From Pseudomonas fildesensis (GTDB lineage Bacteria; Pseudomonadota; Gammaproteobacteria; Pseudomonadales; Pseudomonadaceae), in the NCBI RefSeq assembly GCF_001050345.1, contig NZ_LFMW01000004.1, forward strand, positions 186,001 to 250,000: a DNA stretch of 64,000 nucleotides, written 5' to 3'. Position numbers and translations under genes: made by a program. Of the stretch, positions 39,530 to 49,548 are shown piece by piece (positions within the stretch are counted from its first letter, which is position 1; each line of letters begins with the position of its first letter). Under the pieces are notes generated by a model. The model was not told where the DNA came from, did not search any database, and saw only the letters and a list, made by a program, of their open reading frames with translations.

Positions 39530-39985
39530 TCAGGCGAAGCCGGACTCTACCAACAGGGCTTCAAGCCCCATCAAATCCGGCACCTTCGCCACCTGCTCCC
39601 CCACCTGCACTGCCGCCAGCTCCAACGGGCACAGCGGCACGTCCACATAACTCAACTGGCTGTCGAGCTTGTACGAGCGGGGAATTCCCTGGATCACCAT
39701 CGCTATAAACTTCAGCGTCGGCCTTCCACCGAGCGTGTTCAACACCACGATCCGCGAGCGTTCGCCGGTCACGCTGGCCTCACCGCAGGCTGCTTCGAAG
39801 CTGATCAGCGGCACTTGCTGATCCCGCCACGTTACCTGCCGCAGATACCACGGCGGCGCATCGCTGGCCGGTTCGCCGCGCTGGAAGTCGATCAACTCCG
39901 CGATAGCAACGTTGGGCAGCACCAGGTGGCGGTCGGCCAGGGGCAACAACAGGCCGGTGAGTTGGCTGGTGCGGTGGTCAAGCAT
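39530..39985 (-). CDS. chpC: CheW-like adaptor ChpC
   Basis: A 151-residue CheW-domain protein of the type IV pilus chemosensory system. It links other chemoreceptors or modulates ChpA input. The sequence shows the CheW barrel (SQLTGLLLPLADRHLVLPNVAIAELI and YLRQVTWRDQQVPLISFE). It starts inside the last codons of chpA (eight-base overlap), so is translationally coupled. In PAO1, chpB normally lies between chpA and chpC; here the two are fused end to end. Confidence 0.9.
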   Translation of the reverse strand: MLDHRTSQLTGLLLPLADRHLVLPNVAIAELIDFQRGEPASDAPPWYLRQVTWRDQQVPLISFEAACGEASVTGERSRIVVLNTLGGRPTLKFIAMVIQGIPRSYKLDSQLSYVDVPLCPLELAAVQVGEQVAKVPDLMGLEALLVESGFA

Positions 39986-42900
39986 GGGACTTGCTCCAAT
40001 AGGCAATGCTTTCGAGCAGCACCGACTCTTGATACGGCTTGCCGAGGTAGTCGTTGACGCCAATGGCCATGGCACGGTCGCGATGTTTCTGGCCGGTTCG
40101 GGAGGTGATCATGATGATCGGCATGCGCATAAGGCGTGGGTCGTTGCGCACCTGGATGGCGACTTCGAAGCCGTCCATGCGCGGCATTTCGATGTCGAGC
40201 AACATCAGGTCAGGGGTGTGTTCTTCGAGCAGGGCGATGGCGTCGATGCCGTCTTTGGCGGTGAGCACGTTCATGCCGTTGCGCTCCAGCAGGCGGCTGG
40301 TGACTTTGCGCACGGTGACCGAATCGTCCACCACCAGCACCAGCAGCGGGCGCTTTTTCAGGGGGTCGTTGAGGATCAGCGGTGCGTCGGCCAACTGGTC
40401 CGGCGACGCCGGTTGCCGCGCACGGATATGCGCGAGCAGATCGATGATCAGCACCACACGGCCATCCCCCAGAATGGTCGCGCCGGACAACCCCTGAACC
40501 CCGGAAAATTGAGGGCCCAGGCCTTTGACCACGATCTCCCGCGTACCGGCCATGGCATCCACGTGCACCGCCACGCGTCGCTCATTGCATTGCACCAGCA
40601 GCACCGGCACCGGTTGGTACTGGCCGAGCAGTTTCGGACGGCCGACGGTATGCAACAGGTCGCCGAGGTAGAACAGTTCGTAGCGCTGGCCGGCGTACTC
40701 ATAACGCGGCGGGTCCTGCAGATAGTGCCCCGCCAGCTCATGGGGCAGCACGCGCACCAGGCCTTCGATGGTGTTGAGTGGGATCGCGTATTGGTCGTCC
40801 GCGCATTGCACCATCAGCGCCCGGTTGACCGACACGGTGAACGGCAAACGAATGCGAAAGTGCACGCCCACGCCCGGCGTCGAATCGATGAACATCGAGC
40901 CGCCGAGCTGGCGCACTTCTTCATGCACCACGTCCATGCCCACGCCGCGCCCGGAAATCTGCGTGATTTTTTCAGCGGTGGAAAAGCCCGGTTGCAGGAT
41001 GAACTGCAACACGTCGCGGTCGCTGATCTCTTGATTGGGGCCGAGCAGGCCACGCTTGATCGCCTTGCGCCGCACCGCTTCCAGGGGCACACCGGCGCCG
41101 TCGTCGCGCATGTCGAAGACGATATCGCCGCCTTCGTGGGTCAAGTCCAACGTGATCCGGCCTATCGAAGGCTTGCCGGCCAGCAACCGCGCCTCACGGG
41201 ATTCCAGGCCATGATCGACGGCGTTGCGCAACATGTGTTCCAGTGGCGCCGCCATGCGTTCCAGCACGTTGCGGTCCATCTCGCCTTCGGCATTGCCGAC
41301 GATGAATTCCACGTCCTTGCCCAACTCGCCCGCCACTTGGCGCACGATACGCTTCAGGCGCGGCAGCATGCGTTCAAACGGCACCATGCGCGTGCGCATC
41401 AGGCCTTCCTGCAACTCGGTATTGATGCGTGCCTGTTGCTGCAACAGGTCGTGCGCATCCTGGTTGCGGCGTTCGAGGGTATCCTTGAGGTCGAGCAGGT
41501 CGGAGGCGGACTCCGACAAGGCGCGAGACAGCTGCTGCAACTGCGAATGACGGTCCATTTCCAGCGGGTCGAATTCTTCATAGCCCAGGCGTTCGGCCTC
41601 GGCCTGCTGACGGCTGAGGATGCGGCCCTGGGTTTCGGTGTCGAGGCGGCGCAGTTGGTCGCGCATACGCTCGATCGTGGTTTCCATCTCGTGGAGAGCA
41701 ATGCGTGCGTCGTTGACTTGCTGCTCGATACGGCCACGGAAGATCGAAGTTTCCCCAGCCAGGTTGACCAGGTCGTCGAGCAAATCGGCGGAAATTTTCA
41801 CCATGTCGGCGGCAGGATCAACCGCTGCTTCGGTCTTGCCCGCTGGCAACGCCACGGGTACCACCGGCTCATTGCTCGGGTGCACCAGGCTTTTGATCCG
41901 CTCGATCAGCTTCTCCACCGAGCCCACCGGCAGGCCGTCGGCCACGGCATCGATCATCTGCGCCAGGCGGTCATGACAGCCTTGCAGCAAGGCGAACAGT
42001 TCGACGGAAGGCGCCAGCAAACCTGCGGACAGTCCCTCGTAGAGAAACTCCAGCTCATGGGCCAGGTCGCCAATTGGCCCGATCTCGACCATGCGCGCGC
42101 CGCCCTTGAGGGTGTGCAGGTCGCGCAGCAGGGTTTCCACTTCCTGGCGATTGCCGGGCTCGGCCTGCCAGCGCAGCAACGCGCTGCCTGAGCTGTCGAG
42201 AATATCGGCGGCTTCTTCGAGGAAGATCTCCAGCAGCTCGGGATCGGCGCTCGACGCTTGCGGGGCAGCAGCCGGTGCCGCTGGCGCGCTGCCCTGACGT
42301 AGCTCGCGCAGTTGGGCGATCACGTCATGGGAGTCGCTCAGGGTTTGGTGGTGTTGCAGCTCCTCGAGCTGCAAGGCCAGCCGCTCGTGACTGGCCATCA
42401 GCACTTGGGACAGCGCAGCGGAGTAGCTGATGCGTCGGTCCACCAAGCCTTCGTAAAGGCATTCCAGTTCGTGGGCCAAGTCGCCCACAGGGCCGATTTC
42501 GGCCATGCGCGCGCCGCCCTTGAGAGTGTGCAAATCCCGTTGCAACGAGGACAACGGTGCCACGCTGTCGGGTTCCAGCAACCAGCGCTTGAGGGCCTGA
42601 CCGGCGCTGTCGAGGATATCCACGGCTTCTTCCAGGAAGATCTCGACGATCTCGTCGTCCATCGCCGTGTCCTGATCCAGCCGGGCAGTGGCGGCGCCCA
42701 GTTCGGAGATGCTCAGGGCGCGGCTGCCGTCACTTTTGATCAGGCCGGTGGCAGACGGGTCGAGGGCATCATCCAGCAGCTCGCGCAGGGCGTGCACCCG
42801 TGCCGGCGCTAGGCTGATTTCCTGGCCGGCCGCCAGTTGGTCGAGCATGCTGATCAGCGCTTCATGGGCCTGTTCGGCCTCATGGAAAAACCGCTCGCTG

Positions 42901-45797
42901 ACCGCCAGGCTGCTCTCTTCCACAGCGCCGTACAGGTCGAGCAAGGCCTCGCAAAGTTCGTCGATAGGGTGCAGGTCGGCGATGTGTGCGCCCTCCCCCA
43001 GCGTGGTCAATTCGTCCAGCAGTGCAGTCAGTTCCTGGCGTTCGCCGGGGTGTTGCTGCCAACGGCGCAGCAGGCTTTCGGCGTCGAGCAGGATGTCCAT
43101 GCCCTGGGCGAGGAAGTTGGTGATCAACTGCGGATCACGCTTGATACGCAGGCCAGTGTTCGGCGCGTCGAGCAGGGCTTCAAGCTGGTGATCGAGCAGG
43201 CTTTGCGTACGGCCGATCAGGTCCGCCGCGCCCTTGATCGGCACCAGGGGATCGTTCTCCAGCTGGCGCAGCCCGCGCTGAAACAGGCCTTCGGCATCCA
43301 GCAGCAACTCCACTTCGTCCAGGTCCAGCGGCAGGCGGTGGGCCTTGTATTCGCGGGTCAGGTGATCGAGCGGACGCGCCAGTTCGGCGATGGGTAACAC
43401 GCCGGCCATGTAGGCGCTGCCCTTGAGGGTGTGCAGGGCGCGCTGCAATTCATCGCTGACTTGCAGCGGCATGTGTTCAGCGGCCTGCTGCAGGAAGTGG
43501 TTGAGGCTGTCGAGGTGGCTCTGGGCTTCGTTGCGGAAGATCTCCAGCAACATCGGGTCATGGGGTTCGACGGCAGGCATGTCGGCACCGCTGGCCAGCG
43601 CATGGGCGCGCGCAGCCAGGGCGTCGACTTCATCGCGTTGGCGTTGGTCGTCAGTGGCGAAGTCGGCAATCAATTCCGGCAGCAGGGCCACCGCCTCATC
43701 CAGCACCTGTTGCACGTCGAGGCCTGGGGCCACGCTGCGTTCCAGCACGCGGTTGAGCAGGTTTTCCAGCGCCCACGCAAGCTCCGCCAGTACCAGGGCG
43801 CGCACCATTCGGCCACTGCCTTTCAAGGTGTGAAAGGCGCGGCGCATTTCGCCCTGAGCCGTTTTATCGGCACTGTTGGGCAGGTACCGGTGCAACGCTT
43901 CAAGAACTTCGTCAGTTTCTTCGAGGAAGACTTCGCGTAATTCATCGTCGATCGGTTCTTCACCCGGCGGCGGCGGCAGCAAACTGCCGGGGCGTTGCAG
44001 CGCGGGCGGATTAAGGCGCGAGGTGGGGCTGGCCAGCGCGTCGAACTGGGACTGGCTCGGTGCGACCTCGGTGGACAGCACGCCGTCCGGTGCCACCAGC
44101 GCCTGGCGCCAGGGTTTCGCCGCCGGCAGGTAACCCAGCGCGGCCAAGCTCTGGGTGGCCAGTTCCAGCACCCGTTCGCCAGCGGCGTCGGGGTCCTGGA
44201 GCATGCGTTCGAGGTAGTACTCCAGGCTGCTGATCACGTCGGCAAAATACGCCAACTGGGCCTCGGATGGCGGGGTGTCATGAATCATCAACTGTTCATC
44301 GACGTAATCGGTGCAACCGCGCATCAGGCTCGCCGCCCGTGGCAGCGGGATCATCGCCAGCGCGCCGCGCACTTGGCTCAGCAGCTCCGGCAGGGACTCC
44401 AGGCGCTGGCGGTCCCAGTGGGCCTCGACGCAGTCGATCACCAGCTCCTTGGCTTGCTTGAGGCACTGGCAGGATTCGCGAATCACCAATTGATGAATCT
44501 GGGTCAGGTCGGTGGTGGGCAGGCGGCTCTCTTCGCGGCTTTCCGGCTCCACCGTGCCGACCATGCCCGCCAGGGTGGCTTCGACGTAGAGCAAGGCGCC
44601 GGCGACGTCCATCAGCACGGCGTCATTGGGTTCGCGCTGCCCCTGGGCCAGGCTCAGCACGACCGCAAGCTGGTCGATGATGACTTTGCGCGGCTGGCCA
44701 AAGCCAAGCACCGCGAGGGTATCGGCGATCTGTCGCAGGGGCGCCAGCAGCGCATCCAGGTCGCTGGCGTGCTGACGGTCGCTGCGCACGAACAGGTCGA
44801 GGCGCTCCTTGACCCGCACCAACTCTTCACACAACGCGCCGAGCACCGAGCCCATGGCGTTGCGGTCTGGCCCTGCCAGGCGTGCGCGCTCGGCATCGAC
44901 CACGGCGCTGTCAGGCAGGGCTTCGTCCAGGCCGTAGCGTTCCTTCAGGCTTTGCATGCGCGGCGTCGGCCGGGTGACTTTGGCGACATAGAACAACAGG
45001 CTCTTGAGCAGTTCATCCGGCGCTGGCAGGTTGATACCGCCGATGCCCTGGGCCAGCAAGCGCTTGAGTTGCTTGTCGCTGGCCTTGAGCAGGCTGCGCA
45101 GCGCCGGGCTGTTGGCGATAACGCCAGTGAGCATGCCCTCGACCAGCGCCGAAGTCACTTGCCACAACGGCAACAGCGGCGCGCCCTGGCACAGCGCTTC
45201 GAGGCGCGCGAACACCCGCGCCATGTCTTCCAGGTTGCTCGGGCCGTGGTCTTCGCGCAGCAGCCCGGCCAGGGCCTGTTGCAGCAATTGGTGCCACTGG
45301 CGCAGTTGGTCTTTAAGGTCAGACGTTGCGCGATGGGCCAGGGCTTCATCGGGCAGCGGCGCAATCGACAGCAGTTGCGGGCTGAACAGGCTGGTTTCCG
45401 ACAGCAGGCTTTCACCCCGCGCGCTGCGCAGGTCGTTGAGCAGCGGCAACACCACCAGCGGCAGGTCGCGGCGGGCGCTGTGCACGCGGTCGAGGTACAG
45501 CGGCAGTTGGTTGAGCGCTTGTTGCAGCAAGCGGATGCTTTCATCACGCTGGCCGACGCGCTCGGCCTGGAGCGCCAAGGCCAGCTCTTCGATCTCTTCG
45601 GCCAGCAAGGCTGCGCCGTAGAACTCGACCATTTGCAGCGCGCCATGCACCTGGTGGATGCAGGCCAGGCACTCGCCGAGTGCCTCGCCGTCGGTGGTTT
45701 CGACAAACGTGTCCAGCGCCGAACGGGCCTGCTTCAGGGTTTCGGCAATGTCGTCCTTGACCCATTCGAGGGCCACGTAGTCGTGCCGATCAACCAT
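39978..45797 (-). CDS. chpA: hybrid histidine kinase ChpA (type IV pilus chemosensory)
   Basis: A 1939-residue CheA-type kinase that controls twitching and cAMP-linked virulence functions in P. aeruginosa. The N-terminal 1300 residues hold a row of phosphotransfer domains: a HxxHG-type one near 47, and four clear HTLKG histidine sites at about 656, 789, 1089 and 1227, plus degenerate ones that lack the His. The kinase core has the N box HMLRNAVDHGLES (about 1520) and DMRDDGAGVPL, then a CheW-like domain (about 1640-1790) and a receiver domain with Asp in LMLLDIEMPRMDG (about 1867). Its likely phosphate acceptors are PilG and PilH. Confidence 0.96.
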   Translation of the reverse strand: MVDRHDYVALEWVKDDIAETLKQARSALDTFVETTDGEALGECLACIHQVHGALQMVEFYGAALLAEEIEELALALQAERVGQRDESIRLLQQALNQLPLYLDRVHSARRDLPLVVLPLLNDLRSARGESLLSETSLFSPQLLSIAPLPDEALAHRATSDLKDQLRQWHQLLQQALAGLLREDHGPSNLEDMARVFARLEALCQGAPLLPLWQVTSALVEGMLTGVIANSPALRSLLKASDKQLKRLLAQGIGGINLPAPDELLKSLLFYVAKVTRPTPRMQSLKERYGLDEALPDSAVVDAERARLAGPDRNAMGSVLGALCEELVRVKERLDLFVRSDRQHASDLDALLAPLRQIADTLAVLGFGQPRKVIIDQLAVVLSLAQGQREPNDAVLMDVAGALLYVEATLAGMVGTVEPESREESRLPTTDLTQIHQLVIRESCQCLKQAKELVIDCVEAHWDRQRLESLPELLSQVRGALAMIPLPRAASLMRGCTDYVDEQLMIHDTPPSEAQLAYFADVISSLEYYLERMLQDPDAAGERVLELATQSLAALGYLPAAKPWRQALVAPDGVLSTEVAPSQSQFDALASPTSRLNPPALQRPGSLLPPPPGEEPIDDELREVFLEETDEVLEALHRYLPNSADKTAQGEMRRAFHTLKGSGRMVRALVLAELAWALENLLNRVLERSVAPGLDVQQVLDEAVALLPELIADFATDDQRQRDEVDALAARAHALASGADMPAVEPHDPMLLEIFRNEAQSHLDSLNHFLQQAAEHMPLQVSDELQRALHTLKGSAYMAGVLPIAELARPLDHLTREYKAHRLPLDLDEVELLLDAEGLFQRGLRQLENDPLVPIKGAADLIGRTQSLLDHQLEALLDAPNTGLRIKRDPQLITNFLAQGMDILLDAESLLRRWQQHPGERQELTALLDELTTLGEGAHIADLHPIDELCEALLDLYGAVEESSLAVSERFFHEAEQAHEALISMLDQLAAGQEISLAPARVHALRELLDDALDPSATGLIKSDGSRALSISELGAATARLDQDTAMDDEIVEIFLEEAVDILDSAGQALKRWLLEPDSVAPLSSLQRDLHTLKGGARMAEIGPVGDLAHELECLYEGLVDRRISYSAALSQVLMASHERLALQLEELQHHQTLSDSHDVIAQLRELRQGSAPAAPAAAPQASSADPELLEIFLEEAADILDSSGSALLRWQAEPGNRQEVETLLRDLHTLKGGARMVEIGPIGDLAHELEFLYEGLSAGLLAPSVELFALLQGCHDRLAQMIDAVADGLPVGSVEKLIERIKSLVHPSNEPVVPVALPAGKTEAAVDPAADMVKISADLLDDLVNLAGETSIFRGRIEQQVNDARIALHEMETTIERMRDQLRRLDTETQGRILSRQQAEAERLGYEEFDPLEMDRHSQLQQLSRALSESASDLLDLKDTLERRNQDAHDLLQQQARINTELQEGLMRTRMVPFERMLPRLKRIVRQVAGELGKDVEFIVGNAEGEMDRNVLERMAAPLEHMLRNAVDHGLESREARLLAGKPSIGRITLDLTHEGGDIVFDMRDDGAGVPLEAVRRKAIKRGLLGPNQEISDRDVLQFILQPGFSTAEKITQISGRGVGMDVVHEEVRQLGGSMFIDSTPGVGVHFRIRLPFTVSVNRALMVQCADDQYAIPLNTIEGLVRVLPHELAGHYLQDPPRYEYAGQRYELFYLGDLLHTVGRPKLLGQYQPVPVLLVQCNERRVAVHVDAMAGTREIVVKGLGPQFSGVQGLSGATILGDGRVVLIIDLLAHIRARQPASPDQLADAPLILNDPLKKRPLLVLVVDDSVTVRKVTSRLLERNGMNVLTAKDGIDAIALLEEHTPDLMLLDIEMPRMDGFEVAIQVRNDPRLMRMPIIMITSRTGQKHRDRAMAIGVNDYLGKPYQESVLLESIAYWSKSHA

Positions 45798-45863
45798 AAC
45801 TGCTCCGCTTAGAATTCATGAGTTGCTTGTCTTGCCGAGATCTCAAAGCCAATGGAGATCAAC

Positions 45864-45893
45864 TGTGGGAGGGGGCTTGCTCCCTCCCACATT
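45864..45893. repeat. single REP palindrome, GTGGGAGGGGGCTTGCTCC family
   Basis: TGTGGGAGGGGGCTTGCTCC runs into its own inverted copy in the chpA-pilJ gap, where pilK would lie in P. aeruginosa. Confidence 0.9.
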
Positions 45894-45904
45894 TAGATCG
45901 CATT

Positions 45905-47956
45905 TCAATCATCGACTTGCTTGGGCGGCGGCAGGGTGAAACCCGATACCGACCTGCGCAACTGGCTGGCCATTTTTGCCAGGTTGCCGATGCTTTCAGC
46001 GGTGGCGGTCGAGCCCGACGACGTCTGCGTGGTGATTTGCTGGATCACGTTCATGGTCAGGGAAATCTGCCCCGCTGACGACGTTTGTTGCTGCGCCGCG
46101 TTAGAGATACTTTGAATCAGCGCTGCCAGGGTTTTCGACACGCCTTCGATCTCTTCCAGCGCCACCCCCGCGTCCTGCGCCAGCCGCGCGCCACGCACCA
46201 CTTCGGTGGTGGTCTGCTCCATGGAAATCACGGCTTCGTTGGTGTCGGTCTGGATCGCCCGCACCAGGGTTTCGATTTGCCGGGTGGCCGCCGACGAGCG
46301 TTCGGCCAGCCGCTGCACTTCATCGGCCACCACCGCAAACCCGCGCCCGGCATCCCCGGCCATGCTCGCCTGGATCGCGGCGTTGAGGGCGAGGATGTTG
46401 GTCTGGTCGGCGATGTCGTCGATCAGGCTGACGATGTCGCCGATTTCCTGGGACGACTCGCCCAGGCGCTTGATGCGCTTGGCGGTGTCCTGGATCTGCT
46501 CGCGAATGTTGTCCATGCCGTGGATGGTGTTGTGCACCACCTCGTTGCCCTTGTTGGCGATCTCCACCGAACGCTCCGCCACCGCCGAGGATTCGGCGGC
46601 GTTAGCCGAGACCTGGTCGATGGACTGAGCCATCTGGTTGATCGCGGTAGATGCTTCGGCGATTTGCTGGGCCTGGTGTTCGGAGGCTTGGGCCAGGTGC
46701 ATGGCGGTGGCCTGGGTCTCCTGCACGGCCCCGGCCACTTGCCCGGCGGTGAGGTTGATGGTGGCGACCAGGTCGCGCAGTTGATCGACGGAATAGTTGA
46801 TCGAGTCAGCGATGGTGCCGGTGAAGTCTTCGGTCACCGAGGCCGTTACGGTGAGGTCGCCGTCGGCCAGGTCTTCGATCTCGTCGAGCAGGCGCATGAT
46901 CGCGTTCTGGTTGCGCTCGTTTTTCTCGGCGGTTTCATGCAATTGGCGGTTGGTTTCGCGGACCATCACCAGGCCGATCAGGATGATGGAGGCCAGCGCG
47001 AGCAAACCCAGGACATAACCGCCGATGGTGTCGAAACTGCGCCCATCCGCCAGGTTTTCAAAGCCGGTGGCCAGCTGCGAGGCCTCATCGAGCAAGGTCT
47101 GCGACAGGTTGAAAATATTGCTGGCCGACGCGCGTACCTGGAACAGCTGCGGCGAAGTCTCGAGGATTTCATCCACGGAGCCGGAGACAAACTCGAACAA
47201 CTCCGAGATTTCCGCCAGCCGCGCGCGGGCGTCGGGGTCTTCGACCTGAGTAATGCGCAACCCGGGGTTGCCCTGGAGCATGCCAGTGAGCACCTGGCCG
47301 AAGCGGTTGGCGTCGCGACCGAAGGCATCGGCGGCCTGCACGGCGGTTTCGTCGCCGGCGAGCACGGTGTTGACCGCACCGAGGATACGCTCGGCCAACA
47401 ACGACTGGCGCTGGGCCAACGCAACCTGGCTGGCCGGGGCGCCGCGTTGCAGGAGGATGTCGACGACTTTTTCCGATTCCATCTGCAGTTGCGGCACGGT
47501 TTCGGCGAGGGTCGCGGCCACTTGATGCAGGGACAGCACAGTCTGTTCGCTGGCGAGAATGGCGTCAGTGTTTTTCAGCAGCGCTTCCCAGTCGGTCTGC
47601 ACAGCGCGCATTTCGGCGCGTACGGCGCTTGGCGCGGCGGGCAGGCCGGTTTGCGGGTCGCCTTTTTTCAGGTAGCCCCAGCGCTGGGCGAAGTCATTGC
47701 GCGCCTCCCCCAGCAGCTTGAACGCGGCGGCCTTGCCGGCGGCAGCTTCGGTGGCGTTCTTGGCGATGCGCTGGGACAGCACACGCAGCTCACCGGCGTG
47801 GCCGATGTACTGTTTGTCGTAGGTGGACTGGGTGTTGAGGTACGCGAAGTTGGCGAACAGCAGCATGATGAACACGATCAACGCTATAAACAGCACGATG
47901 ATCTGTGAGCGGCTGCGCGAGCCGGCCTGGAGTTTGGGTGTAGTAACGGTGGTCAT
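45905..47956 (-). CDS. pilJ: methyl-accepting chemotaxis protein PilJ
   Basis: A 683-residue transmembrane receptor that drives ChpA. One membrane helix at about 18-42, a periplasmic PilJ-type region to about 310, a second helix near 325-345 ([19 protein letters not shown]), a HAMP-like stretch, then a signalling domain whose hairpin tip reads [43 protein letters not shown]. The tip and flanks are highly conserved. The ATG overlaps the pilI stop (ATGA). The adaptation enzymes that would methylate it are not in this operon. Confidence 0.96.
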   Translation of the reverse strand: MTTVTTPKLQAGSRSRSQIIVLFIALIVFIMLLFANFAYLNTQSTYDKQYIGHAGELRVLSQRIAKNATEAAAGKAAAFKLLGEARNDFAQRWGYLKKGDPQTGLPAAPSAVRAEMRAVQTDWEALLKNTDAILASEQTVLSLHQVAATLAETVPQLQMESEKVVDILLQRGAPASQVALAQRQSLLAERILGAVNTVLAGDETAVQAADAFGRDANRFGQVLTGMLQGNPGLRITQVEDPDARARLAEISELFEFVSGSVDEILETSPQLFQVRASASNIFNLSQTLLDEASQLATGFENLADGRSFDTIGGYVLGLLALASIILIGLVMVRETNRQLHETAEKNERNQNAIMRLLDEIEDLADGDLTVTASVTEDFTGTIADSINYSVDQLRDLVATINLTAGQVAGAVQETQATAMHLAQASEHQAQQIAEASTAINQMAQSIDQVSANAAESSAVAERSVEIANKGNEVVHNTIHGMDNIREQIQDTAKRIKRLGESSQEIGDIVSLIDDIADQTNILALNAAIQASMAGDAGRGFAVVADEVQRLAERSSAATRQIETLVRAIQTDTNEAVISMEQTTTEVVRGARLAQDAGVALEEIEGVSKTLAALIQSISNAAQQQTSSAGQISLTMNVIQQITTQTSSGSTATAESIGNLAKMASQLRRSVSGFTLPPPKQVDD

Positions 47957-48477
47957 GCGGCAACATCCATGAAGCCTGGGGCCCGGGCCAGAGCGAAGGG
48001 GCTGAAGACCTGCCACGACTGATCGCCGTCGAACTGGCCCTGGATAAACGGCGCGCCGGGAATGGCGTTCGCCTGCAACGCGTCTTGTGCGAAATGCTGC
48101 ATACCCACCACCTCGTCCACCAGCAGCCCGACAAACAAGTCGTTGTATTCCACCACCAGCACCCGCCGTTGCTTGCGCGCCCTGGACAGTTCAAGGCCGA
48201 GAAACCCGCCCAGGTCCAACACCGGCAGCAAGCGCCCGCGCAGGTTGGCCACGCCCTTGACCCAGGGTTTGACTCCCGGCATCAAGGTGCAGCGCGGCTC
48301 ATGCAACACCTCGGCGACCTCGCCCATCGGCGCCACATACCCGTTTGTCCCCAGGCGAAAAGCGATCCCGCTCCAGCGATGCAGGCGGGTTTCCTGGGAC
48401 GGCAGGTCGGCGGCCAACAGGCGACAACGGCGGTCGATGTCCAGCAGCAACTCGAAGGCGGTTTGCGACTCGGTCAT
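47953..48477 (-). CDS. pilI: CheW-like adaptor PilI
   Basis: 174-residue CheW-domain coupling protein that joins PilJ to ChpA at the pole. It has [15 protein letters not shown] and [23 protein letters not shown], standard CheW motifs. It overlaps pilJ by four bases and follows pilH by about 12. No clear ribosome site precedes the ATG, so translation may be coupled to pilH. Confidence 0.94.
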   Translation of the reverse strand: MTESQTAFELLLDIDRRCRLLAADLPSQETRLHRWSGIAFRLGTNGYVAPMGEVAEVLHEPRCTLMPGVKPWVKGVANLRGRLLPVLDLGGFLGLELSRARKQRRVLVVEYNDLFVGLLVDEVVGMQHFAQDALQANAIPGAPFIQGQFDGDQSWQVFSPFALARAPGFMDVAA

Positions 48478-48489
48478 GATGGCGTGTCG

Positions 48490-48855
48490 TCAGCCGGCCA
48501 GCACCTTGTTCAGGGTGGCGATCAAAGTTTCTTCGTCCACAGGCTTGGTCAGGTAATCCTTGGCGCCCTGGCGTGCGCCCCAGATCTTGTCGGTTTCCTG
48601 ATCTTTGGTGGTGATGATGATGATCGGAATACCGTTGGTTTCCGGCTCCTTGGACAGCTGGCGCGTGGCCTGGAAGCCATTGAGGCCCGGCATCACGATG
48701 TCCATCAATACCGCGTCGGGCTTTTCCTGGCGGGCCAGGGCCACGCCGTCCGCACCGTTCTCGGCCTTGAGGACCTGGTGGCCGTGCTTTTCCAGCATGC
48801 CGGTGAGTTTGTACATTTCAGTCGGCGAATCGTCGACGATCAGAACGCGTGCCAT
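48490..48855 (-). CDS. pilH: response regulator PilH
   Basis: A 121-residue stand-alone receiver domain. The phosphorylated Asp is in AVLMDIVMPGLNGFQ, with the acidic pair DDSP near the start and Lys in DYLTKPVDEE. In P. aeruginosa PilH works with the retraction side of twitching. It lacks any output domain. It lies between pilG and pilI, with a 46-base gap to pilG. Confidence 0.95.
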   Translation of the reverse strand: MARVLIVDDSPTEMYKLTGMLEKHGHQVLKAENGADGVALARQEKPDAVLMDIVMPGLNGFQATRQLSKEPETNGIPIIIITTKDQETDKIWGARQGAKDYLTKPVDEETLIATLNKVLAG

Positions 48856-48901
48856 GGTTTTCCCCACTACATTGGTCGGCGCCAGCCCTTGTGAGGTGGC
48901 G

Positions 48902-49309
48902 TCAGTGTGCTTGTTCTACTGCGGCGAACCCCGGCACGTAGGCCTTGATTGCGCCCAGCAGTTCTTCCTTGCTGAAAGGTTTGGTCAAAAACTGATCGAC
49001 ACCGACGATGCGCCCCTTAGCCTTGTCGAACAGGCCGTCCTTGGAGGACAGCATGATCACCGGGATCGACTTGAACGCCGGGTTGTTCTTCACCAGGGCG
49101 CAGGTCTGATAGCCATCCAGGCGCGGCATCATGATGTCGACAAAAATAATGTGCGGGTGATGATCCACAATCCGGGCCAGGGCATCGAAACCGTCGATGG
49201 CCGTGATGACGTCGCACCCCACGTTCTTCAATAGCGTTTCGGCGGTGCGGCGGATCGTTTTCGAATCGTCGATCACCATCACTCTCAAGGCGTTGGAATG
49301 CTGTTCCAT
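48902..49309 (-). CDS. pilG: response regulator PilG
   Basis: A 135-residue stand-alone receiver domain: VMVIDDSKTIRRTAETLL, Asp in IIFVDIMMPRLDGYQ, Thr/Lys in FLTKPFSKEEL. PilG is the main phosphate acceptor from ChpA, promoting pilus extension. It opens the pilGHIJ-chpA-chpC operon and diverges from gshB across 239 bases; the operon promoter must be there, but I cannot name a motif. The start is the ATG before MEQHSNAL. Confidence 0.95.
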   Translation of the reverse strand: MEQHSNALRVMVIDDSKTIRRTAETLLKNVGCDVITAIDGFDALARIVDHHPHIIFVDIMMPRLDGYQTCALVKNNPAFKSIPVIMLSSKDGLFDKAKGRIVGVDQFLTKPFSKEELLGAIKAYVPGFAAVEQAH

Positions 49310-49548
49310 ATCTGCTCTACCATCGCCACAGCGAATCGGTTTTCGGTGTGTACTGCCTGATGTTGCACAGGATGAGCGCCGCAAGCCTTGGAATTCAAGG
49401 GCTGCTGCGCCGTGGCAGTCTTTTTAGCACAGTCTCGGGGAGCAATCTATCGAGGGACCCGCCAGGTGGTTTTTCCTTGACCCACAACAGCCGCAGCGCC
49501 ACTCTGACGCCACTTTTATGCGCCCTAATTTGCTAGAGGAAATCCCCC

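Noticed and set aside
39912..45812. Several 600-760-codon antisense frames opposite chpA
   Set aside because: Shadow frames of a G+C-rich gene, with His/Gln/Val-rich low-information protein and no domain or ribosome site.
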